Origin: Streptomyces halobius
GTDB lineage: Bacteria > Actinomycetota > Actinomycetes > Streptomycetales > Streptomycetaceae
NCBI RefSeq assembly: GCF_023277745.1
Contig: NZ_CP086322.1
Coordinates: forward strand, 3,596,001 to 3,660,000
Direction: 5' to 3'
DNA length: 64,000 nucleotides
Shown: positions 16,393 through 24,349 of the stretch, in pieces
Position numbering within the stretch: position 1 is the first letter of the stretch
How the letters are laid out: the number at the start of each line of letters is the position of its first letter
The notes under the pieces: model-generated
What the model was told of the DNA's origin: nothing
Database searches by the model: none
What the model saw: the letters and a program-made list of their open reading frames with translations, nothing else
Position numbers and translations under genes: made by a program

Positions 16393-19300
16393 GTGATACG
16401 AGATCAAGAAGAGACGGCCGAGCAGCAGGGTGCGGCGCCTCCACGGGAGGCGGGCGCCCCTGACGCGCTGGACGTCGACACCGCCGCAGCCGCCCACGAA
16501 CCGGCCGCACCGACCGAGCGGCCGGCCCAGCAGCGGGCGGCGCGACAGGGGAAGCACCAACGGGGGCCGGACACGGCTTCCGCTACCGAAAAGGCGAGCA
16601 CGATCGAGAAGGCCGAAAGACCAGGGGCGTCAGAGAGGCCGGAAGGGCCCGGGAAGCCCACGCCACGCGAGCGGCAGAAGGAGAAGCGAGGAAAGCAGGG
16701 CGAGCACGAGGCGCGGGACCGGCGCGCGGAGCACCCGAAGGGCGCGGACCGGCCGTCCGGCGCGGGCCGCGGCACGCCCCGTACCGGCTCGCACCGCTCC
16801 GATCTGACCCCGGACGAGTACGGCGAGTTCCACGTCGACCGGGTGTCCGGGGACGAGCCGCTGCTGCCCGCGCGTGTGCACCGCCCCGCCGACCTGCTGC
16901 GGCTGCTGCTGGGCATCGTCGGGATCGCGCTGGTCCTCCTGCTGGCCACGTTCGCCCATGGCACGACCCAGGGCCTGGAGGACGACATCGGCACCGGCGC
17001 CAAGGCGGCGCCGCAGCTGCTGATCAACCTGGCGGGCCTGACCTCCAGCGTCCTGGTGCTGCTGGTGCCGGTGGCGTTCGCCGTGGAGCGGCTGATCAAG
17101 CGGGACGGGCTGCGGATCGCGGACGGCGTGCTCGCCGCCGTGCTCGCGCACGGCGTGTCGCTGGCGACCGACCTGTGGGTGGCCGAGGCCGCCGCGCCGT
17201 CCATCCGCGACGCGCTGACCCGGCCGTTGGAGAGCGGCGGCCTGACGCCGCCGGTGCACAGTTACCTCGCGCCCGTCATCGCCTATATGACGGCGGTGGG
17301 GATGTCACGGCGGCCGCGCTGGCGGGTCGCGATGTGGTTCGTGGTGCTGCTGGACGTCGTCGCGGTGCTGGTCGGCCGGTACACCACCCCGTTCGCGATC
17401 GCCACGACCCTGCTGATCGGCTGGACCGTCGCCTACGGGACCCTCTACGCCGTCGGCTCCCCCAACGTCCGCCCCACCGGGCAGAACCTCCTCGCGGGGC
17501 TGCGCCGGGTCGGCTTCCGGCCGGTCAGCGCGATGCGCGCGGAGGACGTGATCAACCCTGACCACCCCGAGCACGCCGACCGCGGCCGCCGCTACATCGT
17601 CACCCTGGAGGACGGCCCGCCCATCGACGTCACCGTCGTGGACCGCGAGCAGCAGGCCCAGGGCTTCTTCTACCGCGTCTGGCGGCGACTGTCGCTGCGC
17701 GGTATCCACCAGCGCCGCAGTCTGCAGTCGCTGCGCCAGGCGCTGGAGCAGGAGGCGCTGCTGGCGTACGCGGCGATCGCGGCGGGTGCCAGCGCCCCCA
17801 AGCTGATCGCCACCTCCGAGCTCGGCCCGGACGCGGTGATGCTGGTCTACGAGCACATCGGGGGCCGCACCCTGGACTCGCTGGCCGACGAGGAGGTCAC
17901 CGACGCGCTGATGCACAGCGCCTGGCGGCAGGTCAAGGCATTGCAGTCGCGGCGGATCGCGCACCGGCGGCTGGTCGGTGACGCCCTATTGGTGGATCGT
18001 TCCGGCAATATCGTCCTGACCGATCTGCGCGGCGGTGAGATCGCGGCCGGTGACGTGGTGCTGCGGATGGACATCGCCCAGTTGCTGACCACCTTCGGGC
18101 TGCGGGTCGGCGCCGAACGCGCCGTCGCCGCGGCGGTGGAGGTGCTCGGCCCGGACGCGGTCGCCGACGGCCTCCCGCTGCTCCAGCCGATCGCGCTCAG
18201 CCGCACCACCCGGGCGACGCTGCGCCAGAGGGCCCGCGAGCGCGCGAAGCGGGAGCGGGAGGCGGTGCTGGCGGCCTCGGAGGCCACGAAGGAGGCCCGG
18301 GAGGCGCGGGCGACGGAGGGCTCCAAGGACCGCAAGACGCTGCGGGCCGAGCGGCACGCGGCGAAGGCCGCTCAGAAGCGGGCCCTGGAGGAGGCGTCGG
18401 AGGAGGCCCGGGAGGAGGATCTGCTGGCCCAGATCCGCCGGCAGGTGCTGCTGGTCCGCCCGACGGCGGTGATCGAGCCGGCGAAGCTGGAGCGGCTCAG
18501 CCCGCGCATCCTCCTCAGCTGGATCGCCGGTGCGATCGCGGTGTATCTGCTGCTGTCGCAGCTCACCAACTTCGACCTGGGCGATGTGATCAACAAGGCC
18601 CAGTGGGTGTGGGTGCTGGTCGCGATGTTCTTCTCGGCGCTGACGTACATCGCGGCGACGATGAGCCTGCTGGGGTTCGTCACCGAGAAGGTGTCGTTCG
18701 TACGGACGGTGATCGCGCAGATCGCGGGCAACTTCGTGAAGCTGGTGGCGCCCGCGGCGATCGGCGGTGTGGCGCTCAACGCCCGGTTCCTGCAGCGCGC
18801 GGGGGTCCGGCCGGGCCTGGCGGTGGCGAGCGTCGGCGCGTCCCAGCTGTTCGGCCTGGGCAGCCACATCCTGCTGCTGCTGGTCTTCGGCTATCTGACC
18901 GGCACGCAGCACACACCGACGATCTCGCCGTCCCGTACGGTCATCGCCGGTCTGCTGACGGCGGCGGTGCTGGTGCTGATCGTCACCGCGGTCCCATCGC
19001 TGCGGAAGTTCGTCGTGACGCGGGTGCGGTCGCTGTTCGCGGGGGTGGTCCCCCGGATGCTGGACATCCTCCAGCGGCCGCGGAAACTGATCATGGGCAT
19101 CGGCGGCATGCTGCTGCTGACGGCGGCGAACGTGATGTGTCTGGACGCGTCGATCCGGGCGTTCGGCGGCGGCGGCCAGGTCAGCTACGCGAGCATCGCG
19201 GTGGCCTTCCTCGCGGGCAACGCGCTGGGGTCCGCGGCGCCGACGCCGGGCGGTCTGGGTGCGGTCGAGGCTGCGCTGGTGGGCGCGCTGACGTTCTCCG

Positions 19301-19419
19301 GGCTCGCCTCTGGCACGGCGCTCCCGGCGGTGCTGCTGTTCCGGCTGATGGTGTTCTGGCTGCCGGTGCTGCCGGGGTGGCTGGCCTTCACATATCTGAC
19401 CCGCAAGGGCGAGATCTGA
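16393..19419 (+). CDS. UPF0104/LPG-synthase-type multi-pass membrane protein with internal kinase-like domain
   Basis: 1008 aa. Layout: charged, disordered N-terminus (1-150); about six membrane helices (165-370); a cytosolic kinase-like region (about 400-610) with 'AVMLVYEHIGGRTL' hinge, a degenerate 'HRRLVGDALLVD' catalytic loop and 'LTDLRGG' in place of DFG; a Lys/Glu-rich coil (615-690); then the UPF0104 (lysylphosphatidylglycerol synthase TM region) core to the end. UPF0104 proteins are flippases or lipid-handling membrane proteins. The lysyl-transferase domain is absent. The kinase-like part may be a regulatory pseudokinase. The GTG start has no good ribosome-binding site. The 3' end carries a 20-bp tandem duplication. 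Confidence 0.8.
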   Translation: MIRDQEETAEQQGAAPPREAGAPDALDVDTAAAAHEPAAPTERPAQQRAARQGKHQRGPDTASATEKASTIEKAERPGASERPEGPGKPTPRERQKEKRGKQGEHEARDRRAEHPKGADRPSGAGRGTPRTGSHRSDLTPDEYGEFHVDRVSGDEPLLPARVHRPADLLRLLLGIVGIALVLLLATFAHGTTQGLEDDIGTGAKAAPQLLINLAGLTSSVLVLLVPVAFAVERLIKRDGLRIADGVLAAVLAHGVSLATDLWVAEAAAPSIRDALTRPLESGGLTPPVHSYLAPVIAYMTAVGMSRRPRWRVAMWFVVLLDVVAVLVGRYTTPFAIATTLLIGWTVAYGTLYAVGSPNVRPTGQNLLAGLRRVGFRPVSAMRAEDVINPDHPEHADRGRRYIVTLEDGPPIDVTVVDREQQAQGFFYRVWRRLSLRGIHQRRSLQSLRQALEQEALLAYAAIAAGASAPKLIATSELGPDAVMLVYEHIGGRTLDSLADEEVTDALMHSAWRQVKALQSRRIAHRRLVGDALLVDRSGNIVLTDLRGGEIAAGDVVLRMDIAQLLTTFGLRVGAERAVAAAVEVLGPDAVADGLPLLQPIALSRTTRATLRQRARERAKREREAVLAASEATKEAREARATEGSKDRKTLRAERHAAKAAQKRALEEASEEAREEDLLAQIRRQVLLVRPTAVIEPAKLERLSPRILLSWIAGAIAVYLLLSQLTNFDLGDVINKAQWVWVLVAMFFSALTYIAATMSLLGFVTEKVSFVRTVIAQIAGNFVKLVAPAAIGGVALNARFLQRAGVRPGLAVASVGASQLFGLGSHILLLLVFGYLTGTQHTPTISPSRTVIAGLLTAAVLVLIVTAVPSLRKFVVTRVRSLFAGVVPRMLDILQRPRKLIMGIGGMLLLTAANVMCLDASIRAFGGGGQVSYASIAVAFLAGNALGSAAPTPGGLGAVEAALVGALTFSGLASGTALPAVLLFRLMVFWLPVLPGWLAFTYLTRKGEI

Positions 19420-19439
19420 CCCGCAAGGGCGAGATCTGA
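19394..19439 (+). repeat. 20-bp tandem duplication across the stop codon
   Basis: The unit ATCTGACCCGCAAGGGCGAG occurs twice head-to-tail, followed by a partial third copy. It covers the last codons and stop of the UPF0104 gene. The first stop is at 19417-19419, so the second unit is untranslated. Confidence 0.85.
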
Positions 19440-19516
19440 GGCGGCCGGCCGTACCACGCGCCGCGAACAACCGGCCCGCACCCCGCGACGCGAACAGGCC
19501 ATGCCATGCAGCACGA

Positions 19517-19551
19517 AGGAGCCGGTCCGCGGCACATGCGGACCGGCTCCT
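19517..19551. terminator. hairpin terminator between convergent genes
   Basis: A perfect 14-bp stem AGGAGCCGGTCCGC / GCGGACCGGCTCCT with a seven-base loop, between the UPF0104 gene and moeZ. It can serve both. Confidence 0.8.
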
Positions 19552-19589
19552 CACCCACAGCAGGGGCTCATCTCACCCCGCCGGCCGGC

Positions 19590-20768
19590 TCAGTAGACGG
19601 GCTTCTCCGGCTCGATCGTGTTGACCCAGCCGATGACGCCGCCACCGACATGCACCGCGTCGGCGAAACCGGCGGACTTCAGGACCGCGAGCACCTCGGC
19701 GGAACGGACGCCCGTCTTGCAGTGCAGGACGATCTTCCTGTCCTGCGGCAGGTCCTGGAGAGCGCCGCCCATGAGGAACTCGTTCTTCGGGATCAGCCGG
19801 GCGCCGGGGATCGAGACGATCTCGTACTCGTTCGGCTCGCGGACGTCGATGATCTCGATCTTCTCGTCCGCGTCGATCCACTCCTTGAGCTGCTTGGGAG
19901 TGATCGTCGAGCCGGCCGCCGCCTCCTGCGCCTCCTCGGACACCACGCCGCAGAACGCCTCGTAGTCGATGAGCTCGGTGACGGTCGGGTTCTCACCGCA
20001 GACCGCGCAGTCGGGGTCCTTGCGGACCTTGACCTGACGGTAGGTCATCTCCAGCGCGTCATAGATCATCAGCCGGCCCACGAGCGGGTCGCCGGTACCG
20101 GTGAGGACCTTGATCGCCTCGGTGACCTGGATGGAGCCGATGGACGCGCAGAGCACGCCCAGGACGCCGCCCTCGGCGCAGGACGGGACCATGCCGGGCG
20201 GCGGGGGCTCCGGGTACAGGCAGCGGTAGCAGGGGCCGTGCTCGCTCCAGAACACCGACGCCTGGCCGTCGAAGCGGTAGATCGAACCCCAGACGTAGGG
20301 CTTGTTCAGCAGCACACACGCGTCGTTGACCAGATAGCGGGTGGCGAAGTTGTCCGTGCCGTCCACGATCAGGTCGTACTGCGCGAAGAGCTCCATGGCG
20401 TTCGTGGAGTCCAGCCGCTCTTCGTGCAGATTGACGGTGACGTACGGGTTGATGCCCAGCACCGAGTCCTTGGCGGACGCGGCCTTCGAACGGCCGATGT
20501 CCGACTGACTGTGGATGATCTGGCGCTGGAGGTTCGACTCGTCGACCTCGTCGAACTCCACGATGCCCAGGGTGCCGACGCCGGCCGCGGCCAGGTACAT
20601 CAGCGCGGGCGAGCCCAGGCCGCCGGCGCCGACGCACAGCACCTTGGCGTTCTTCAGCCGCTTCTGCCCAGCCATCCCGACATCCGGGATGATCAGGTGG
20701 CGGGAGTACCTGCGGACCTCGTCGACGGTGAGCTCGGAAGCGGGCTCGACCAGGGGTGGCAGCGACAC
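19590..20768 (-). CDS. moeZ: MoeZ-type adenylyltransferase / sulfurtransferase
   Basis: 392 aa. N-terminal ThiF/MoeB E1-like domain with nucleotide loop GAGGLGSP (about residues 48-55) and two CxxC zinc knuckles (CYRC, CAVC). C-terminal rhodanese domain (about 290-392) with active-site loop CKTGVR. It activates the C-terminus of small sulfur carriers (MoaD, ThiS, CysO, and others) and loads sulfur, serving molybdenum cofactor, cysteine, thiamine and siderophore pathways. Well conserved over its full length. The homologue Rv3206c is next to the DUF3152 gene in M. tuberculosis; here a polysaccharide locus separates them. Confidence 0.93.
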   Translation of the reverse strand: MSLPPLVEPASELTVDEVRRYSRHLIIPDVGMAGQKRLKNAKVLCVGAGGLGSPALMYLAAAGVGTLGIVEFDEVDESNLQRQIIHSQSDIGRSKAASAKDSVLGINPYVTVNLHEERLDSTNAMELFAQYDLIVDGTDNFATRYLVNDACVLLNKPYVWGSIYRFDGQASVFWSEHGPCYRCLYPEPPPPGMVPSCAEGGVLGVLCASIGSIQVTEAIKVLTGTGDPLVGRLMIYDALEMTYRQVKVRKDPDCAVCGENPTVTELIDYEAFCGVVSEEAQEAAAGSTITPKQLKEWIDADEKIEIIDVREPNEYEIVSIPGARLIPKNEFLMGGALQDLPQDRKIVLHCKTGVRSAEVLAVLKSAGFADAVHVGGGVIGWVNTIEPEKPVY

Positions 20769-20831
20769 GGGGACTCCGTTGGTCGGTAATTAAGTACGGT
20801 CGTTCTGCCCGTAACAGTGCCACGCCCTTCT

Positions 20832-21602
20832 TCATTCCGAGACACCCGTTCCGATGCGCGAGACGAATTCGTCCCAGTAGCCGGGCAGCGACTCCCAGGC
20901 ATCACCGCCCCGGTCACGGTGGTCGGTGAAGTACACCGTGCCCGCCCCCTGCCAGCGGGCGATCCGCAGTGCTTCGTCCAGATGCGTCCGGGGCACCCCG
21001 TGGACGAGGTGGCAGAAGCGTTCGGGCGGATGGTCGGCGGTCCACTCGGCCACCTGCGACCAGCGGTAGTCGGTCCACGGCCCGGCGAACGTCACCAGCT
21101 GGTCGGCGCACTCGGCGTAGCCGGGGCAGGGGTGGGTGCCGTGACCGAGGACGAGATGGGCGCCGTCGAGCAGGGCCCGGAGGGTGGCGGTGATCCGCCG
21201 GGTCGCGGACAGCTGTGTCCGGTCCGTGGGACAGCGGTCCAGCCAGAAGCCGTCGACCCGGTACCACTCCAGGTAGCGGTGCGCGTCGGAGACCAGCTCG
21301 CCGAAGGGACGCGCACCGTTCCCCATGTCGAGATGCCCGATGAGACGGGTGCCCGTCCCCTGCAGCCTGCTCGCCGCCGGCACGCAGTGCGGGTCGGGGC
21401 GCGCCCCCGGCCCGTTGGACACATTGAGCACGGTCCAGTGCACCGGCGACCCGGTCCCATGGCCGTCGCCGGAGCAGCGCAGCAGTTCCGCCCACTCGGT
21501 GGGCGCGAGCAGAGGGTGGGCGAAGCCCGGGACGCCGATGCCCAGCGGTCCGGCCCCGGTGGCCGCGCGGAAGAGATCCGTGGGGGTGGTCAGATACGAC
21601 AT
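20832..21602 (-). CDS. spherulation-specific family 4 (GH114-like) protein
   Basis: 256 aa, a probable TIM barrel of the Spherulin-4 family: 'GIGVPGF', 'VLNVSNGPG', 'LIGHLDMGNG', a 'YRVDGFWLDR' strand with acidic residues, and 'VYFTDHR' near the end. Related domains (GH114/GH166, as in PelA) cleave galactosamine-containing polysaccharides. There is no signal peptide, so it may act inside the cell or be moonlighting. Its ATG lies 13 bases before the epimerase stop, so the two genes are coupled. Role in the Pel-like locus is inferred. Confidence 0.75.
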   Translation of the reverse strand: MSYLTTPTDLFRAATGAGPLGIGVPGFAHPLLAPTEWAELLRCSGDGHGTGSPVHWTVLNVSNGPGARPDPHCVPAASRLQGTGTRLIGHLDMGNGARPFGELVSDAHRYLEWYRVDGFWLDRCPTDRTQLSATRRITATLRALLDGAHLVLGHGTHPCPGYAECADQLVTFAGPWTDYRWSQVAEWTADHPPERFCHLVHGVPRTHLDEALRIARWQGAGTVYFTDHRDRGGDAWESLPGYWDEFVSRIGTGVSE

Positions 21603-22546
21603 GCGGCCTCCATCCAGATGTCGGCCAGCGACTCCTCCAGACCGATCCGCGGGCGCCAGCCGAGCCGGTCGCGCGCGGTGCGGACGTCCGCCTGCTGCCA
21701 GGTGCCGCAGCCGTCCGGATACGGGTAGGTGGTGGGCGGCGCGCTCACCCCGTGTTCGGTGGCCGGGGCCGGGATGACCAGCCGGGCGGGCGGCGAGTCC
21801 AGTTCGTGCAGCGAGCCGCCGAATCCGGCGACCCGGGCCAGCACGGACGCGGCCTCGCGCAGCCGTACGGCGCGGCCGGTCCCGATGTTGACGATGCCCT
21901 GCGCGGCGGAGAGCGAGGCTGCGTGCACCGCGCGCGCGATATCGCGGACATCGACGAAGTCGCGCTGGACGCCGAGCCCGCCGAGCTTGAGTTCGCTGTC
22001 GCCGGTCTGCATGGCGCGGCGCATCGCCTCGGCGAGCCGGCCGAGCGGCGAGCCGGCCGGGGTGCCGGGGCCGACCGGCGAGAAGACCCGCAGTACCACG
22101 GCGTCGAGCCCGGAGCCGAGGACCAGTTCGGTGGCGGCGAGCTTGCTGACGCCGTACGGCCCTCCGGGGCGCGGCACCGCGTCCTCGGCGGTGGAGGAGC
22201 CGGGCTGGGAGGGTCCGTACTCGGAGGCGCAGCCCAGCTGCACCAGCCGGGCGCCGCAGCCGCTGCGCCGCAGCGATTCGCAGACGGTGGCGACCGCGAC
22301 GGTGTTGTGCCGGGTCAGCTCGCGGGCGCCGCCCCGGGTGGCACCCGCGCAGTTGACGACGACCCCGGGGTGGACGGCGTCGAGGAAGCGGGTGAGCGCG
22401 CCGGGGCTGCCGGTGGCCAGGTCGAAGCGGACGTCCGCGTCGTCGTCGCGCCCGAGGGCGGTGAGCTGGACGGCGGGGTCGGCGAGCAGGCGGTCGGCGA
22501 CGAAGCGGCCGAGGTACCCGTTGGCACCGATGAGCAGGACCCTCAT
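21590..22546 (-). CDS. NAD-dependent epimerase/dehydratase (extended SDR)
   Basis: 318 aa. Rossmann loop GANGYLG at residues 7-13, 'NCAGATRGG', catalytic YGVSK (Tyr-xxx-Lys), and 'RDFVDVRDIARA' typical of sugar-nucleotide epimerases. It probably makes a UDP- or dTDP-sugar for the adjacent glycosyltransferase, as PelX does for Pel. The ATG at 22546 overlaps the stop of a 16-codon leader ORF (ATGA), so its translation may depend on that leader. It overlaps the spherulin-4 gene downstream. Confidence 0.85.
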   Translation of the reverse strand: MRVLLIGANGYLGRFVADRLLADPAVQLTALGRDDDADVRFDLATGSPGALTRFLDAVHPGVVVNCAGATRGGARELTRHNTVAVATVCESLRRSGCGARLVQLGCASEYGPSQPGSSTAEDAVPRPGGPYGVSKLAATELVLGSGLDAVVLRVFSPVGPGTPAGSPLGRLAEAMRRAMQTGDSELKLGGLGVQRDFVDVRDIARAVHAASLSAAQGIVNIGTGRAVRLREAASVLARVAGFGGSLHELDSPPARLVIPAPATEHGVSAPPTTYPYPDGCGTWQQADVRTARDRLGWRPRIGLEESLADIWMEAACRI

Positions 22547-22593
22547 CGTGCGACCCCCCGGTGCCCGTGGCGAGTGGTGGGGTGGACGTTCAT
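22543..22593 (-). CDS. 16-residue leader ORF coupled to the epimerase gene
   Basis: ATG at 22593 with AGGAG at eight-base spacing. It encodes MNVHPTTRHGHRGVAR and its TGA overlaps the epimerase ATG by four bases. Three His and three Arg in 16 codons. The ribosome-binding site is clearly better than that of the epimerase itself. A leader peptide or a translational launch site; no data distinguish these. Confidence 0.5.
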   Translation of the reverse strand: MNVHPTTRHGHRGVAR

Positions 22594-22841
22594 GTGTCGT
22601 GCTCCTAAGGCGGGTTGTGAGAAGTGGGGAAACTTCGACAGCGGGGACGGCGGGTTGGTCCGCCCCGGGGGCGGGACCGCGTGGGGGGTGGTGCCCGCGT
22701 CGAAGGCCCCGAAGCGGCCGTATCGGGGTGCCGCTTCGGGAGGGGTGCGTGGTGTGGGGGTCCCCGGAGGGAGTGCGGGGCGCGGGGCGCCCCGGTGGCG
22801 CCGCCGGCCCGCGCCGGGTGTGCCGGTGGTGGTCGGGCGGG
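22594..22841 (-). other. GC-rich spacer, probable promoter region of the epimerase/spherulin pair
   Basis: About 250 bases between the membrane protein stop and the leader ORF. It is locally less GC-rich near 22612-22640 (GTGAGAAGTGGGGAAACTTC). I see no clear hexamers, hairpin or gene. Confidence 0.35.
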
Positions 22842-24122
22842 TCACGGCCGGTCCGCCTCCGCCGGTACGGAGGGCGAGTGCGCACAGGCTCCGGTCAGCG
22901 CCCGCAGGCCGTGGACCAGCAGGCCGAGTGCGGCGGCCCCGCAGGCCAGGGCGGGTACGGCGGCCGGTCCGAGGGCGGCGGCCAGCGCCTCCACCGGCCG
23001 GCCGGCCGGGGCCAGGCCGGGGAGCCGGGCGATCAGCACCATGGCCAGGGCGAGGGCTTCCAGGGCGGCGGCCGCGGCCATGCCCGCCGCGGCCGCCCCG
23101 GGGAAGCCGTGCAGGGCGAGCAGCCGGGCGAGGAACAGCAGCATGCCCAGGGCGGCGGCCGCGACCGTGCCCGGCACGCTGCCGCCGCGGAAGACCAGGC
23201 CCGCGCCGAGCAGCAACGTCACCAGCGCGCCCAGGAAGAGCAGGGTGACGCCGAGCAGCAACGGCCGTGTCCGGGCGGCGAGTTCCGTCAGGCCCCGGCT
23301 GGCGGCGAGGCAGCGCCGGCCGCGCACCGCGAACCGGTGGGCGCACCAGGCCGCCGGCGCGATGCCGAAGGCCAGCGCCACGGCAGTGGCGAGGGCGGCC
23401 CTGGGGCGCACATACGGCAGATCGGGGCCGCCGGCCAGCAGCTGCGCCAGCAGCCAGTCGCCGTAGACCGCGTACCCCACCGTCCAGCAGATCCACAGGC
23501 CCGCGGCACCCGATCCGGCGTCCTGGTGGCGTAACCGCAGCGGCCCGGACCGCACGCCCAGCCGCACCGCGAGGACGATCAGCACGATGCCGGTGGCGGC
23601 GATCACCGGCCGTAGAAGGGGTGTGGGTTCATCTGCGGAGGTGACCGCGGCGGCCACCGCGACACAGACCGCGCCGGGCAGCAGATGCAGCGCCGCCCGC
23701 ATGCTCCGGGAGCGGCCGCCGGGTTCGGGGCGTTGGGCCGGGGCACCGTCGGACTCGGCGCGCGGCACCCGGGCGTACAGTTCCTCGGCCAGCGAGAAGA
23801 CATCACGGTGCCGGAAGCGGGCGGCCATGCGGTCGGTGACGCCGTGCGCCTCCAGCCCGGCGGCGATCTCCAGCGCGTCGACGGCGCGTTCGCAGAGCTT
23901 GCGGTGCCGGTGCATCAGGGCCCGGACGGGGTCGGCGGACCCTCGGCGCACGGGCCGCGGCACGGCTCCCTCGGGCCCCTTGGCGCCATTGGCACCCTCG
24001 CCGCCCTCGGTGTCCTTGGTGCGCTTACGGGCGGACGGGGGCGGCAGCGCGGTGGGCTCCCGGCGGGGGCCTTCGGGGGGCGTGCGGTCGGGCATCGACC
24101 GCTCCGTCTCGGATGCGGTCAT
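22842..24122 (-). CDS. multi-pass integral membrane protein of the Pel-like locus
   Basis: 426 aa. The first 120 residues are soluble and charged, with a recognisable 'ERAVDALEIAAGLEAHGVTD' segment; from about residue 145 there are eight to ten hydrophobic helices rich in Ala/Leu. The ATG has GGAGAGGGGG directly upstream. It lies between a sugar-nucleotide epimerase and a PelF-like glycosyltransferase, so it could act as the export or assembly partner (PelG-like by position). PelG homology is not evident from sequence alone. Otherwise unassigned. Confidence 0.7.
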   Translation of the reverse strand: MTASETERSMPDRTPPEGPRREPTALPPPSARKRTKDTEGGEGANGAKGPEGAVPRPVRRGSADPVRALMHRHRKLCERAVDALEIAAGLEAHGVTDRMAARFRHRDVFSLAEELYARVPRAESDGAPAQRPEPGGRSRSMRAALHLLPGAVCVAVAAAVTSADEPTPLLRPVIAATGIVLIVLAVRLGVRSGPLRLRHQDAGSGAAGLWICWTVGYAVYGDWLLAQLLAGGPDLPYVRPRAALATAVALAFGIAPAAWCAHRFAVRGRRCLAASRGLTELAARTRPLLLGVTLLFLGALVTLLLGAGLVFRGGSVPGTVAAAALGMLLFLARLLALHGFPGAAAAGMAAAAALEALALAMVLIARLPGLAPAGRPVEALAAALGPAAVPALACGAAALGLLVHGLRALTGACAHSPSVPAEADRP

Positions 24123-24349
24123 GCCCCCTCTCCTCTCCCTGGGGCCTGTCCTGGGATACCGCCGTGTGCCCTCCGCTCCACGCCCCTCACCCTCGCCACG
24201 CTCATCACACCCGTCGCCACCGTCATGCCTGTCGCCACCATCTTGTCCAGCACGCTCACCACGCCCACCTCATCGCGTTCCGTGCCTCCAGGGCGCCACC
24301 GGAAGGCCCGCACGGCTGTCCGTCCCACGCGTCACATCCCTTCCTGACG
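24123..24349. other. spacer with CACGCTCATCAC / CGCCACC short direct repeats
   Basis: About 230 bases between the glycosyltransferase stop and the membrane protein start. It contains loosely repeated blocks (CGTCGCCACCGTCATG, CTGTCGCCACCATCTTG, CACGCTCATCACACC, CACGCTCACCACGCC). No gene or clear terminator. Confidence 0.4.
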
